DNA from: Solirubrobacterales bacterium
Lineage (GTDB): Bacteria; Actinomycetota; Thermoleophilia; Solirubrobacterales; 70-9
Reading direction: 5' to 3'
Length of the DNA: 64,000 nucleotides
Assembly: GCA_025450195.1 (NCBI GenBank)
Contig: JANWHW010000011.1
Span: 1-64,000, forward strand
In this document: positions 52,057-60,159 of the stretch, one piece after another
Position numbering within the stretch: position 1 is the stretch's first letter
Layout: each line of letters begins with the position of its first letter
Translations under genes and position numbers: made by a program
The notes under the pieces: generated by a model
Database searches by the model: none
What the model saw: only the letters and a program-made list of their open reading frames with translations
Told to the model about the DNA's origin: nothing

Positions 52057-53487
52057 CTAGCTTTTGGGCACGAGCTTCGCGCCCTCGGCCGAATCGCGAA
52101 CTTCCCAACCCAACTCGGCCAGCTTGTCTCGAATCGCATCAGCCCGCTCGAAGTCCTTTGCAGCCCTCGCTTCGTCGCGTTCTACCAAGAGAGCCTCCTC
52201 AACCGGGCGCGCAGCAAACCCGGACGCGTGCACCTCGCCTCCACCCGAAACGCTCGCATTCCCCATGACGTGCTTCTCCTCTGCGAGAGAACCGAGCCCA
52301 AGCAGCTCGAGCATCGCCTTGACAGCTTCGGGCGCGCCCGGGACCTCAGCCCGATTCGCTTCCGCGACCAGCTCGAACAGCTGGGCCATCGCCCGTGGGG
52401 TGTTGAAGTCATCGGCAAGTGCGTCGCGGAACGCGTCGAGGCGGGAAGCCGGGGCACCTCCGACGGAGCCTCCCCGCTGTTGCTCCGGAGGGGGTGCACC
52501 GGCTTCCACTCCGTGCTCACGAAAGAAGTTTCGGAGCCGCTCAACACGCGCAACAGCTTCATCCATCTGCTCCGCGCCAAACGCCAGTGGCTGTCGGTAA
52601 TGCCCGGAGATCAGATAGGCAACGACGGCCTCGTTGCCATAGCGATCGAGCGCCTCGGAGAGCTGAAAGATGTTGCCCTCTGACTTCGACATCTTCTCGG
52701 CGTCCGTCTCGATCATCCCGTTGTGCATCCAAGCTTGGGCAAAAGGACGGCCCGCTGCCTGCGACTGCGCGATCTCGTTCTCGTGATGCGGGAAAACCAG
52801 GTCCGAGCCGCCACCGTGGATAGCGAACGAAGGGCCGAGCTCGGCCTCCGCCATCGCTGAGCACTCGATGTGCCAGCCTGGTCGCCCAGGCCCCCACGGC
52901 GAGTCCCAGGAGGTGTCCTCGCCCTCCTTGTGGGCCTTCCACAACGCAAAGTCGAGAGGGTCCTCCTTGAGCGAGGCGGAGCCCGCCTCCTCCCCCTGGT
53001 CCATGTCCTCGGTGCGGCGGTTGGAAAGCCCTCCGTAGGGAGCGAAGCTCCGCACCCGGAAGTAGACGTCTCCCCCCGACTCGTAGGCGTGGCCGGAGCC
53101 GATCAGATCGGCGATCAGGGCGACGATCTCGTCGATCGTCTCGGTTGCCAATGGCTCGGCGTCGGGCCTGCCGAGGCCGAGCCGAGCGGTGTCTTCGAGG
53201 TAGGCGTCAGTCATCCGCCTGGCGAACTCCGCCGAGGGGTCCTCCGCCTTCTTGGCCGCAACGTAGATCTTGTCGTTGATGTCGGTGACGTTGATGACCA
53301 GCTTCGTCCTATAGCCCTCTGACTTTAGAAACCGCGCGAGCAGGGAGAAGATGACGAAGGGCCGCGCGTTGCCGATGTGGATGCGGCTGTAGACAGTCGG
53401 CCCACAGGCGTAGATACCGATCTCCGCATCGGGGTCTAGTACTCGCAGCTCTCCAGTCAGGCTGTCCCTTATCCGCACCTCGCGCAT
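52057..53487 (-). CDS. cysS: Cysteinyl-tRNA synthetase
   Basis: The 476-residue class I synthetase begins at ATG 53487 (MREVRIRDSLTGELRVLDP). Landmarks are the zinc ligand Cys and HIGN signature in IYACGPTVYSRIHIGNARPF, the second zinc site HIECSAMAEAELG, KMSKSEGN near residue 268, and the C-terminal anticodon-binding helix. A ~25-residue Gly/Val-rich insertion (EKHVMGNASVSGGGEVHASG) sits near residue 420 and looks non-conserved. The open extension to 53613 overlaps the neighbouring gene and is ignored. Confidence 0.97.
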   Translation of the reverse strand: MREVRIRDSLTGELRVLDPDAEIGIYACGPTVYSRIHIGNARPFVIFSLLARFLKSEGYRTKLVINVTDINDKIYVAAKKAEDPSAEFARRMTDAYLEDTARLGLGRPDAEPLATETIDEIVALIADLIGSGHAYESGGDVYFRVRSFAPYGGLSNRRTEDMDQGEEAGSASLKEDPLDFALWKAHKEGEDTSWDSPWGPGRPGWHIECSAMAEAELGPSFAIHGGGSDLVFPHHENEIAQSQAAGRPFAQAWMHNGMIETDAEKMSKSEGNIFQLSEALDRYGNEAVVAYLISGHYRQPLAFGAEQMDEAVARVERLRNFFREHGVEAGAPPPEQQRGGSVGGAPASRLDAFRDALADDFNTPRAMAQLFELVAEANRAEVPGAPEAVKAMLELLGLGSLAEEKHVMGNASVSGGGEVHASGFAARPVEEALLVERDEARAAKDFERADAIRDKLAELGWEVRDSAEGAKLVPKS

Positions 53488-53500
53488 GGCGAGGCGCAGC

Positions 53501-53533
53501 TTAGAACCTGCCTCGAAACCCCGCGTGGCGCGG
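53501..53533. repeat. Partial copy of the inverted-repeat element end
   Basis: TTAGAACCTGCCTCGAAACC followed by CCGCGTGGCGCGG resembles the arms of the 54534-54701 element (GAGCCTGTCTTAAAACCCC). It is followed at 53551-53568 by a small AACCT ... AGGTT hairpin containing the stop codon of the coiled-coil gene. Confidence 0.45.
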
Positions 53534-53558
53534 ACTTGTCGCGTCCTCAGAACCTGTT

Positions 53559-54452
53559 TCAGAAGGTTCGGTAGCCGCTGCCGGCGGCGGGCGTCGCTTC
53601 GTGACGTACCCAAGCAGGGGCAGTCTCGTCGGCTGCGGCGAGAATCTCGCGACGGGCCCGTTTGGCGCTCGCCTCGATCTCGTCCTCAGCCGTCTTGCGA
53701 GCGCGCTCCTCGCGCTGCTCCGCCTGGCGGCGGATCCTTGTCGACTCGGCCTCCAGCTGCTCCTCGGCGCGGGCTCGCGCCTTCTCCTCGGCCTCGCCTT
53801 CCACCTTCTCGATCAGCTTTTGCACTCGCTCCTCGGCCTCGCGGCGCACGTCTTCGGTGCCACGCATGACGCGCGCCTCGATTTCGGTCTCGAGCCGCAC
53901 CGCGATCTCGTGTGCCTCTTCAGCTGCCGCCTCGGCATCGGCCGCGCGCTGCTCCGCTGCCGCAACTCGCTGATCAGCCTCCTGCTGGGCCTCCTCCAGC
54001 GCTTCACGAAACCGTCGCTCAGCCTCTTTCTCGGCGCGCTTGGTGGCCTCGGCCAGGGTCTCCTCGGCCTCGGATCGAGCTGAGGTCACCTCGGCGGCCA
54101 GTGCTTCGCGATCCGTTTGAGATCGGAGCTGAGCCTGCTCGAATGCGGCCTCGGCACGGTCTCTTGCCTCTTCCGCACGAGCCACCTTGGCCTCTGCCTC
54201 CCGCCTCTTGTCCTGCTCGGCGGCGATGCGCTCACGGCCCTCGACGCTAATCCGGCTGACCGCGGCTTTCGCTCGCTGCTTCAACTCGTCACGGATCTGC
54301 TCTGCCTGCACCTCGGCCTTCGCGGTTCCCTTCTCTACCTCCGCGACGCGTGCGTTGCTTGCCCGTGCCCATGCCAGGGCCTGCCTGGCGATGTCGTGCA
54401 TCTCCTCGGTTGCCTCACCAACCGCTCCCAGCTGCACCGCAGGCTCGTTCAT
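53559..54452 (-). CDS. Alanine/glutamate-rich coiled-coil protein
   Basis: The 297-residue protein is almost entirely coiled coil from about residue 15 to 275, with dense Ala/Glu/Arg heptads (EEARDRAEAAFEQAQLRSQTDREALAAEV; EEAQQEADQRVAAAEQRAADAEAAAEEAHEIA). No membrane or catalytic motif is visible. Such proteins often act as scaffolds (polar growth or Wag31-like), but no DivIVA N-terminal signature is present here. It lies between cysS and the acyl-CoA synthetase on the same strand. Confidence 0.72.
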   Translation of the reverse strand: MNEPAVQLGAVGEATEEMHDIARQALAWARASNARVAEVEKGTAKAEVQAEQIRDELKQRAKAAVSRISVEGRERIAAEQDKRREAEAKVARAEEARDRAEAAFEQAQLRSQTDREALAAEVTSARSEAEETLAEATKRAEKEAERRFREALEEAQQEADQRVAAAEQRAADAEAAAEEAHEIAVRLETEIEARVMRGTEDVRREAEERVQKLIEKVEGEAEEKARARAEEQLEAESTRIRRQAEQREERARKTAEDEIEASAKRARREILAAADETAPAWVRHEATPAAGSGYRTF

Positions 54453-54533
54453 TCATCAGGAAACTACTACGAGCGCCAGAGGGCACGCTACCCACTCACA
54501 TGGGAGCACCCCGCAATTTGCGGATGTGCAAAT

Positions 54534-54701
54534 AGAGCCTGTCTTAAAACCCCCCGTGCGCGACTGGCGAGCGCCGGACCAAGCGGGGCAAGGACGCAAG
54601 GGGGCACGAATGGCAGCGCTATTCGGCCCGACCGAGGACGCCGCACCGCGCAGGGTCCGCCGTCGCCAGGCGTGTGCGGGGGGTTTTGAGGCAGGCTCTT
54701 A
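54534..54701. repeat. ~168-nt inverted-repeat element (MITE-like)
   Basis: The left arm from GAGCCTGTCTTAAAACCCC (54535) and the right arm ending GGGGTTTTGAGGCAGGCTC (54698) pair over about 28 bp. All five differences are compatible with G-U wobbles on the plus-strand transcript. Pairing continues imperfectly for about 18 bp more, and the centre has a smaller CGAAT ... ATTCG hairpin. It contains no ORF of its own that I would accept. Its right end includes the stop codon of the acyl-CoA synthetase gene. Confidence 0.65.
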
Positions 54702-56336
54702 GGAGCGCTGCGCCTCGCGCTCGCGCAGCTCCCGCTTGAGGATCTTCCCGGTTGCGTTGCGGGGCAACTCATCCATGAACTCGACCTCACGGGGGGTCTT
54801 GTAGCTGGCGAGATTCGCCTTGACGTGGGCCTTCAGGTCACCCTCCGACACATTCGCCGCCACCACAAACGCCTTCAGCCGTTGCCCAAACTCGTCGTCC
54901 TCCACACCGATAACCGCCACCTCGACCACCGCCTCATGGTCGGCGAGCAGGTCCTCGACCTCCCGAGGGAAGACGTTCTCTCCACCCGAGACGATCATCT
55001 CGTCGTCGCGACCGTCGATGAAGAGTCGCCCGGACCGATCGAGGTGGCCGACGTCGCCGCTGCACAGCAGGCCGTCGATCGCTTCTTTGTTGCCTCCGCC
55101 GGTGTAGCCCTCAAACGACATCTCGTTTCCGACGAAGATCCGCCCCACCTCGCCTTGCGGCACCTCCCGTCCCTGCTCGTCGTAGAGCCGCACAACGGTG
55201 CCGCGCGGGGCGCGGCCGGCGGTGCCGGGTGCCGCGCGCAGATCATCAGGCGTGGCGACGGTCGCGTAGGCGACCTCGGTCGAGCCATAGAGGTTGTAGA
55301 TGGTGTCGCCGAAGCGGTCCATCCACTCGATCGCCAGCTCGCCGGGGAGCGCCGAGCCGGAGAGCGAGCTGATCCGCAGTGAGGAGAGGTCGTACTTGGC
55401 GAGCGTCTCCTCGGGCAGCTGCAGGATCCGCTGGATCATCACCGGCACCACCGCAAGCACCTGAGCGCTGTGCTCCTGCACCGCTCGGAGGGTCTCCTCG
55501 GGGTCAAAGCGGCGTCGCAACACGATCGTCGACGCGGTCGGCAGGCTCATGATGAAGTGGAAGAAGCCCCATGAATGAAAGAGAGGCGCGGCGATCATCA
55601 TCGTCTCGCGACTGCGGAAGGGGATCCTGTCGATCAGCGCCGCCAGGGCAAACAGACCGTCAGGGCTAGAGCGCTGAGCCCCCTTCGGCGTCCCTGTCGT
55701 ACCAGAGGTGAGGATCACGAAGCGCGGCTTGTCGGGCGGAGGCTTCAAGTTGCTGTCGTCGTTGGTGGCGATCAGCGAGTCGATGGTCTCCACCTCGGTC
55801 TCTCCGTCCGCCCAGCCGACGATGCGCTTGATGTCCTCGTCAACCCCGCCGAGCAACCCGGCGAACTCCTCGTCATAGACAAGTGCCTTCGGCTTCTCGC
55901 GGCGAGTCACCTCGACGAGCTGTGGCCCGGCGAACATCGTGTTGAGGTAGAGAGCGCTGGCGCCGAGCTTGGCGGCCGCGAGCGTCGCCTCGATGAAACC
56001 CCGGTGGTTGCGGCACATGATCCCGACACCGTCGCCGTAGCCGATCCCCATCTTCGCGAAGGCGTGCGCGAGCGCGTTGGAGCGACGGTGGAGCTGTTCG
56101 AAGGTGAGTGAGCCGCGTTCGTCGATCAGCGCTGTCTCGGCTGGGTAGCGGATCGCCGCGGTGGTGCTGCCGAGGGCCGGCGAGGCGCCCCAGCGCAGGA
56201 AAGCGGAGACGACCTTCGCAGACTTGTCGGGACGGTGCATGCCGAGAATCCCTGCCTCGCGCAGCACCTTCACCTCGAAGATGGCGTCGGAGGCAGACTG
56301 GCGGGCGCTTGAAGCGATTGAGCTGAGCTTTCCCAT
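54699..56336 (-). CDS. Fatty-acyl-CoA synthetase / AMP-dependent ligase (FadD-like)
   Basis: The 545-residue ANL-superfamily enzyme has the P-loop VILTSGTTGTPKGAQRS, the YGSTEVA motif, GRLFIDGRDDEMIVSGGENVFPREVEDLL and the C-terminal catalytic Lys in LPRNATGKILKREL. It activates a fatty or other carboxylic acid as acyl-AMP, then acyl-CoA. ATG 56336 (MGKLSSIASS) avoids overlap with ispF. Its insertion between ispF and cysS is not part of the usual Bacillus-type cluster order. Confidence 0.94.
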   Translation of the reverse strand: MGKLSSIASSARQSASDAIFEVKVLREAGILGMHRPDKSAKVVSAFLRWGASPALGSTTAAIRYPAETALIDERGSLTFEQLHRRSNALAHAFAKMGIGYGDGVGIMCRNHRGFIEATLAAAKLGASALYLNTMFAGPQLVEVTRREKPKALVYDEEFAGLLGGVDEDIKRIVGWADGETEVETIDSLIATNDDSNLKPPPDKPRFVILTSGTTGTPKGAQRSSPDGLFALAALIDRIPFRSRETMMIAAPLFHSWGFFHFIMSLPTASTIVLRRRFDPEETLRAVQEHSAQVLAVVPVMIQRILQLPEETLAKYDLSSLRISSLSGSALPGELAIEWMDRFGDTIYNLYGSTEVAYATVATPDDLRAAPGTAGRAPRGTVVRLYDEQGREVPQGEVGRIFVGNEMSFEGYTGGGNKEAIDGLLCSGDVGHLDRSGRLFIDGRDDEMIVSGGENVFPREVEDLLADHEAVVEVAVIGVEDDEFGQRLKAFVVAANVSEGDLKAHVKANLASYKTPREVEFMDELPRNATGKILKRELREREAQRS

Positions 56337-56349
56337 CGGCCGGGGAAGA

Positions 56350-56805
56350 CTATTCGCTATCGACGGAAGCAACCGCTATGCAGGCAATTCCCTCGCCACG
56401 ACCGATCCAACCCATCCCCTCGTTGGTAGTCGCCTTGACGTTTACCCGCGCCGAGGTCACCTCGGCGAGGATCCGCTCCATCTCGGCCCGGTATGAGGCT
56501 AGACGCGGCTCCTCGCAGACAACGGTCGCGTCGATATTGACGATCCGGCCACCGACCATCCCAACGACGGTGCGCAAGAGGTCAAGCGAGTCAGCGTCCA
56601 GCCACTGAGGGTCGTCATCGGAAAAGAGAGCCCCGATATCTCCAAGCCCCGTGGCTCCCAGCAGAGCGTCGATCACAGCGTGGGTGAGCACATCGGCATC
56701 TGAGTGCCCCGCCAACCCACGCTCATGGTCGATCTCCACTCCGCCGAGAACCAGGCGGCGCCCCTCGGCAAAGCGGTGACTGTCATAGCCGATGCCGACG
56801 CTCAT
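56350..56805 (-). CDS. ispF: 2-C-methyl-D-erythritol 2,4-cyclodiphosphate synthase
   Basis: The 151-residue protein is IspF: GIGYDSHRF at the N-terminus (D8, H10 zinc ligands), the ERGLAGHSDADVLTHAVIDALLGA block with His42, DIGALFSDDDP, and C-terminal KATTNEGMGWIGRGEGIACIAV. It cyclises CDP-methylerythritol phosphate in the MEP isoprenoid pathway. It follows the PHP gene by four bases. ispD lies about 2 kb away, separated by two other genes. Confidence 0.97.
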   Translation of the reverse strand: MSVGIGYDSHRFAEGRRLVLGGVEIDHERGLAGHSDADVLTHAVIDALLGATGLGDIGALFSDDDPQWLDADSLDLLRTVVGMVGGRIVNIDATVVCEEPRLASYRAEMERILAEVTSARVNVKATTNEGMGWIGRGEGIACIAVASVDSE

Positions 56806-56809
56806 GAGG

Positions 56810-57661
56810 TCAATGCTCGCCTACTGTGACGCCAAGCGGCTCGAGCCGTCTCTGCCGTCGCTCGAACACGCATATCTCCCCCACGCCGACTTCGCCCAGA
56901 AACTCCACTGCTCGGTCATAGCCAAACCCGACGTGCTCGGGGAGGTGCGCATCGGATGAGAGCGCGAAAGCCGCCCCGGCCTCGAGGCACATCTCCACGA
57001 AGCCAGGGGCCGGGTACAGCTCCCCCACCGGCTTGCGCAGGCCGGCGGTCGAGATCTCGACGGCAATGCCACTGGCCGCGATCGCTTCCACCGCCGGCTC
57101 GTAGTAGAAGCGCGGATCGCGCTCGGGCGACGGTCGCCCACTGCCCCACACCTTGACCAGGTCGGGATGGGCGAGGATGTCGAAGAGGCCGGAGCTTGCG
57201 CACGCCGCCAGCGACTCGAAATAGCGCCGCCAAACCTCGTCGGCGTCACCCGATCCCTCCCAGATGTCCCAGCCCTCGTGGTCCACGGCTGCCTCGCCGA
57301 CGAAGTGGACCGAGCCGACTACGTAGTCGAAATCACGTGCCTCGAGCAGCGTCGCAGTCCGATCTTCGGCACCCGGAACAAAATCGCACTCGATGCCGAG
57401 CCTCAACTCGGTTCCCCGCACGAACTCGCAGTAGGCGTCGAGATCGTCGCGCGCCTGTTCCTCCCAAAAGGGATGGCTCCAGATCTCGAGCGCCTGCGTG
57501 AAACGGTGGATGTGCTCCGATACTCCGAGCTCGGCGATGCCGGCCTCAGTCGCCGCGGCCAGGTAACTGTCGACGTTCTCCTTGGTGAAGAAGCGCTCCG
57601 GGGGAGTGTCCTCCTCATCGGGCCGCAGGTGCAGGTGATAGTCGGTCAGCACCGTCCGCAC
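56810..57661 (-). CDS. PHP-family phosphatase, histidinol-phosphatase-like
   Basis: The 283-residue protein has the PHP domain pattern: TDYHLHLRPDEED (metal His pair), GVSEHIHRF, GIECDFVPG, VGSVHFVG, DILAHPDLVKVWG and a final FALSSDAHLPEHVG with Asp and His. The order matches HisJ/HisK-type histidinol-phosphate phosphatases, the penultimate step in histidine biosynthesis. Other PHP phosphoesterases are possible. I place the start at GTG 57661 because the TTG at 57673 lies inside an inverted repeat that looks regulatory. It probably forms an operon with ispF. Confidence 0.84.
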   Translation of the reverse strand: MRTVLTDYHLHLRPDEEDTPPERFFTKENVDSYLAAATEAGIAELGVSEHIHRFTQALEIWSHPFWEEQARDDLDAYCEFVRGTELRLGIECDFVPGAEDRTATLLEARDFDYVVGSVHFVGEAAVDHEGWDIWEGSGDADEVWRRYFESLAACASSGLFDILAHPDLVKVWGSGRPSPERDPRFYYEPAVEAIAASGIAVEISTAGLRKPVGELYPAPGFVEMCLEAGAAFALSSDAHLPEHVGFGYDRAVEFLGEVGVGEICVFERRQRRLEPLGVTVGEH

Positions 57662-57672
57662 GTTACCCGTCA

Positions 57673-57713
57673 ATGGGCCTGAAACCAGAAATGTAGGCCG
57701 GTTTCCGGCCCAT
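57673..57713. promoter_or_regulatory. Inverted repeat in the divergent PHP / DUF389 promoter region
   Basis: ATGGGCCTGAAACC (57673-57686) and GGTTTCCGGCCCAT (57700-57713) form 14-bp arms with one mismatch and a 13-base spacer. It lies between two divergent starts and could be a shared operator. No binding protein is suggested. Confidence 0.5.
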
Positions 57714-57749
57714 CAACCTGTGTTCCGGGTGGCTGGGTAGTCTCGCTTC

Positions 57750-58769
57750 GTGGTTCACCTGCGCATCGTTGTGCCCTCGGATCGATCCGGGAAGGTCCTC
57801 GGCCTGTTGGAGGCAGCCCCGTCCACCTGCAATCTGGTCTTTCTGGAGGGGGCGGCGCGCCAACCCAGCGGTGACGTCGTCCTCTGCGATGTGGCTCGCG
57901 AGGACGCAAGCGTGGTAATCGAGGACCTCAAGGAGCTGGGCATCAGTCGCGACGGCTCGATCTCCCTCGAGCAGATCGACTCGCAGATCTCCGACGCCGC
58001 CGATCGAGCGGTCCAGGCGGCGCGGGGCGCTCCGTCTGACGCGGTCGTTTGGGAGGAGGTCGAGGCGCGGACCTCGGAGAGCATCGAGCTGGGAGCGACC
58101 TTCCTCGCCTTCATGGCCCTGGCCTGCCTGATCGCCTCGGTCGGGATCTTCACCGGCTCACCGATCCTGATCGTGGGCGCGATGGTGGTCGGGCCAGAGT
58201 TCGGACCGCTTGCCGGGCTCTGCGTGGCAGTGGTGGAGCGCCGTTTTGGCGTCGCCCGGCGCTCGGTGGTCGCGCTGGCGATCGGCTTCCCCGTGGGCAT
58301 CACGGCGGCCTTCCTGTTCACGCTGATCTGCGTGGCGACCGGGCTGGTCGACTCCGACTTCAAGAGCATCGACAACCCGCTCACGCAGTTCATCGCCGAG
58401 CCGGACACGTTCTCCTTCATCGTCGCCGTCTTCGCGGGAACGGCGGGGGTCCTCTCGCTGACCTCCGCCAAGTCGGGCGCGCTAATCGGAGTCTTGATCT
58501 CGGTGACGACGATTCCCGCCGCGGCCAACATCGGAGTCGCCGCGGCACTCGGCAACTGGGCGGACTGGCGAGGTGCGATGGCGCAGCTCAGCCTCAACCT
58601 GCTCGCCATCTTCCTGGCCGGCATCTGCACCCTCTACATCGAGCGAAAGCTCTTCGAGAAACGGCGCCTTCGCCACCTAGGCGATGGCACCCGGGCCGCA
58701 GCCGGCCTGTCAGACGAGCGCTCGCCTTCAAGCCGGCGCTCGCAAGGCGCGGATCGGACCCAGCCCTAG
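57750..58769 (+). CDS. DUF389-family membrane protein
   Basis: The 339-residue protein starts at GTG 57750. An N-terminal cytoplasmic alpha/beta region of ~110 residues (VHLRIVVPSDRSGKVLGLLEAAP) precedes six to seven membrane helices, with the family blocks IELGATFLAFMALACLIASVGIFTGSPILIVGAMVVGPEFGPLAGL and SLTSAKSGALIGVLISVTTIPAAANIGVAAALG. DUF389 proteins are widespread in actinobacteria and of unknown function. The C-terminus is basic and overlaps the ispD stop. Confidence 0.87.
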   Translation: MVHLRIVVPSDRSGKVLGLLEAAPSTCNLVFLEGAARQPSGDVVLCDVAREDASVVIEDLKELGISRDGSISLEQIDSQISDAADRAVQAARGAPSDAVVWEEVEARTSESIELGATFLAFMALACLIASVGIFTGSPILIVGAMVVGPEFGPLAGLCVAVVERRFGVARRSVVALAIGFPVGITAAFLFTLICVATGLVDSDFKSIDNPLTQFIAEPDTFSFIVAVFAGTAGVLSLTSAKSGALIGVLISVTTIPAAANIGVAAALGNWADWRGAMAQLSLNLLAIFLAGICTLYIERKLFEKRRLRHLGDGTRAAAGLSDERSPSSRRSQGADRTQP

Positions 58770-59548
58770 GCCAACTCGTCCGGCGATTGTCCGCCGGCCC
58801 CTGATCGCTCCGCCAACAGCAACTCCGCCAACCGCAGGTCGCGCGGAGTGGTGATCTTCATGTTCTCGGGCGGCGCGGGATGGATCAAGACCCTCCCACC
58901 GGCTGCCTCGATCAGCATCGCCTCGTCGGTCGCGGTTGGGGCGCTCTCAGCGGCACCCACGGCCCGGCGCAGCGCCTCGGTGCGGAAGACCTGAGGCGTC
59001 TGCGCCGCCCACAATCGGCCTCGATCGAGAGTGGCCTCGACAACTGTTGACGAGTTAGTGACCCCATAGGGCCCATAAGTCGTCAACAGATCGTTTGAGT
59101 CTTCTGCCGCGGGCTCGATTGCCTCCCCTTTCCCTACTTGCTTCCCCGCTCCCACCTGCTTGATCGTGTCGGTGACCGGCGTGGCGGCGATTGCTCCAGC
59201 GGCATCGTCATCCGCGAGCAGCGTGTCGAGCGTGCCCTCGATCAACTCAGTCGTGATCAGTGGCCGCGCCGCGTCATGGACTGCAACCAGCTCGGTCTCG
59301 ACGGCGCCCAGCGCGCTGGCGACGGATTCGGCACGAGTCTCGCCCCCGTCCACCACGCTGAGGTCATCACCCAAATCGTGAACGAGCCCAGGTGGACAGG
59401 CAACGACGATGCTGCGCACGCGATCTGCCGCTCGGAAAGCCGCGATAGACCACTCGACCATCGGCTGTCCAGCGAGTGGGATGAAGGCCTTCGGGCTGCC
59501 GACTCCGAGTCTCTCCCCGGAGCCGGCAGCCGCGATGACCGCGGTAAC
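58766..59548 (-). CDS. ispD: 2-C-methyl-D-erythritol 4-phosphate cytidylyltransferase, start codon unclear
   Basis: The IspD core is clear: VTAVIAAAGSGERLGVGSPKAFIPLAGQPMVEW (CTP-binding loop), VHDAARPLIT, TPVTDTIK, and DRGRLWAAQTPQVFRTEAL. It couples CTP with MEP in the isoprenoid pathway. Between VTDTIK and TLDRGRLW there is an extra ~35-residue stretch (VGAGKQVGKGEAIEPAAEDS, then a palindrome-encoded segment) that other IspD proteins lack. I place the first residue at 59548 because homology starts there, but this codon is GTT and no ATG, GTG or TTG lies in frame between the carD stop and this point. The frame stays open through carD up to 59839. Confidence 0.9.
   Translation of the reverse strand, partial: VTAVIAAAGSGERLGVGSPKAFIPLAGQPMVEWSIAAFRAADRVRSIVVACPPGLVHDLGDDLSVVDGGETRAESVASALGAVETELVAVHDAARPLITTELIEGTLDTLLADDDAAGAIAATPVTDTIKQVGAGKQVGKGEAIEPAAEDSNDLLTTYGPYGVTNSSTVVEATLDRGRLWAAQTPQVFRTEALRRAVGAAESAPTATDEAMLIEAAGGRVLIHPAPPENMKITTPRDLRLAELLLAERSGAGGQSPDELA
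59045..59088. repeat. Palindromic element inside the ispD insertion
   Basis: TGTTGACGAGTTA (59045-59057) and TAAGTCGTCAACA (59076-59088) pair over 12 of 13 positions around an 18-base loop. It coincides with part of the non-conserved insertion in IspD, suggesting an in-frame insertion of a small mobile palindrome. Confidence 0.6.
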
Positions 59549-59564
59549 CGATGCTGGCGCGCTG

Positions 59565-60098
59565 CTACGCGGTGGCTGCGAAGCGGTCCTCCAGCAGACC
59601 GTCGAGGTACTCCTCGGCGCCTTCCTCGTCCTTGTCGAGCGCGTACATGAACTCCGACGCGAGGATCTTCTTGGCTCGCGTGTACATCTGCTTCTCACCG
59701 GTGGAGAGGCCCTTCTCCATCTCTCGGAGCGCCAGGTTGCGCACAACCTCGGCGAGCTCGAAGACATCCCCGGTCTTGATCTTCTCCCGGTTGTACTTGA
59801 AACGCCGGTTCCAGTTCTTCGGCATATCCGACACGTCATCGGTGAGGACGGCTGTGACCTTCTTGATTTCCTCCTCGTCGATGACCCGCCGCAACCCTGC
59901 CTTGCCGGCGTTTTCGCACGGGACCATCACGGTGAGCTCGTTGTGGAGGATCTTGATCGTGAGGTATTCACGTTCCTCCCCCATCAGCTCACGGGTTTCC
60001 TTCTTGAGCACCAAACCCGCTCCATGGTGGGGATAGACGACCTTGTCGCCCTCCTCGAAGTCGCAAACGTACTCGACCTCCTCTACGCCTTCCTCCAT
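59565..60098 (-). CDS. carD: CarD-family transcriptional regulator
   Basis: From ATG 60098 (MEEGVEEVEY) the 177-residue protein has an N-terminal Tudor-like RNA-polymerase-interacting domain (FEEGDKVVYPHHGAGLVLKKETREL) and a C-terminal helical DNA-binding domain (MPKNWNRRFKYNREKIKTGDVFELAEVVRNLALREMEKGLSTGEKQMYTRAKKILASEF). CarD binds the RNAP beta subunit and stabilises open promoter complexes, notably at rRNA promoters. It is 61 bases downstream of disA, the usual actinobacterial partner of carD in this cluster. Confidence 0.94.
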   Translation of the reverse strand: MEEGVEEVEYVCDFEEGDKVVYPHHGAGLVLKKETRELMGEEREYLTIKILHNELTVMVPCENAGKAGLRRVIDEEEIKKVTAVLTDDVSDMPKNWNRRFKYNREKIKTGDVFELAEVVRNLALREMEKGLSTGEKQMYTRAKKILASEFMYALDKDEEGAEEYLDGLLEDRFAATA

Positions 60099-60159
60099 TG
60101 CCTCGTCTAGCTCGGGAATTGCTCGCTCCTTTCCATTGTCGACGGCTTCATTGACACCG

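Noticed and set aside
54453-54701. A complete insertion sequence
   Set aside because: Inverted ends are present but there is no transposase frame inside and no matching target-site duplication, so only a MITE-like remnant is supportable.
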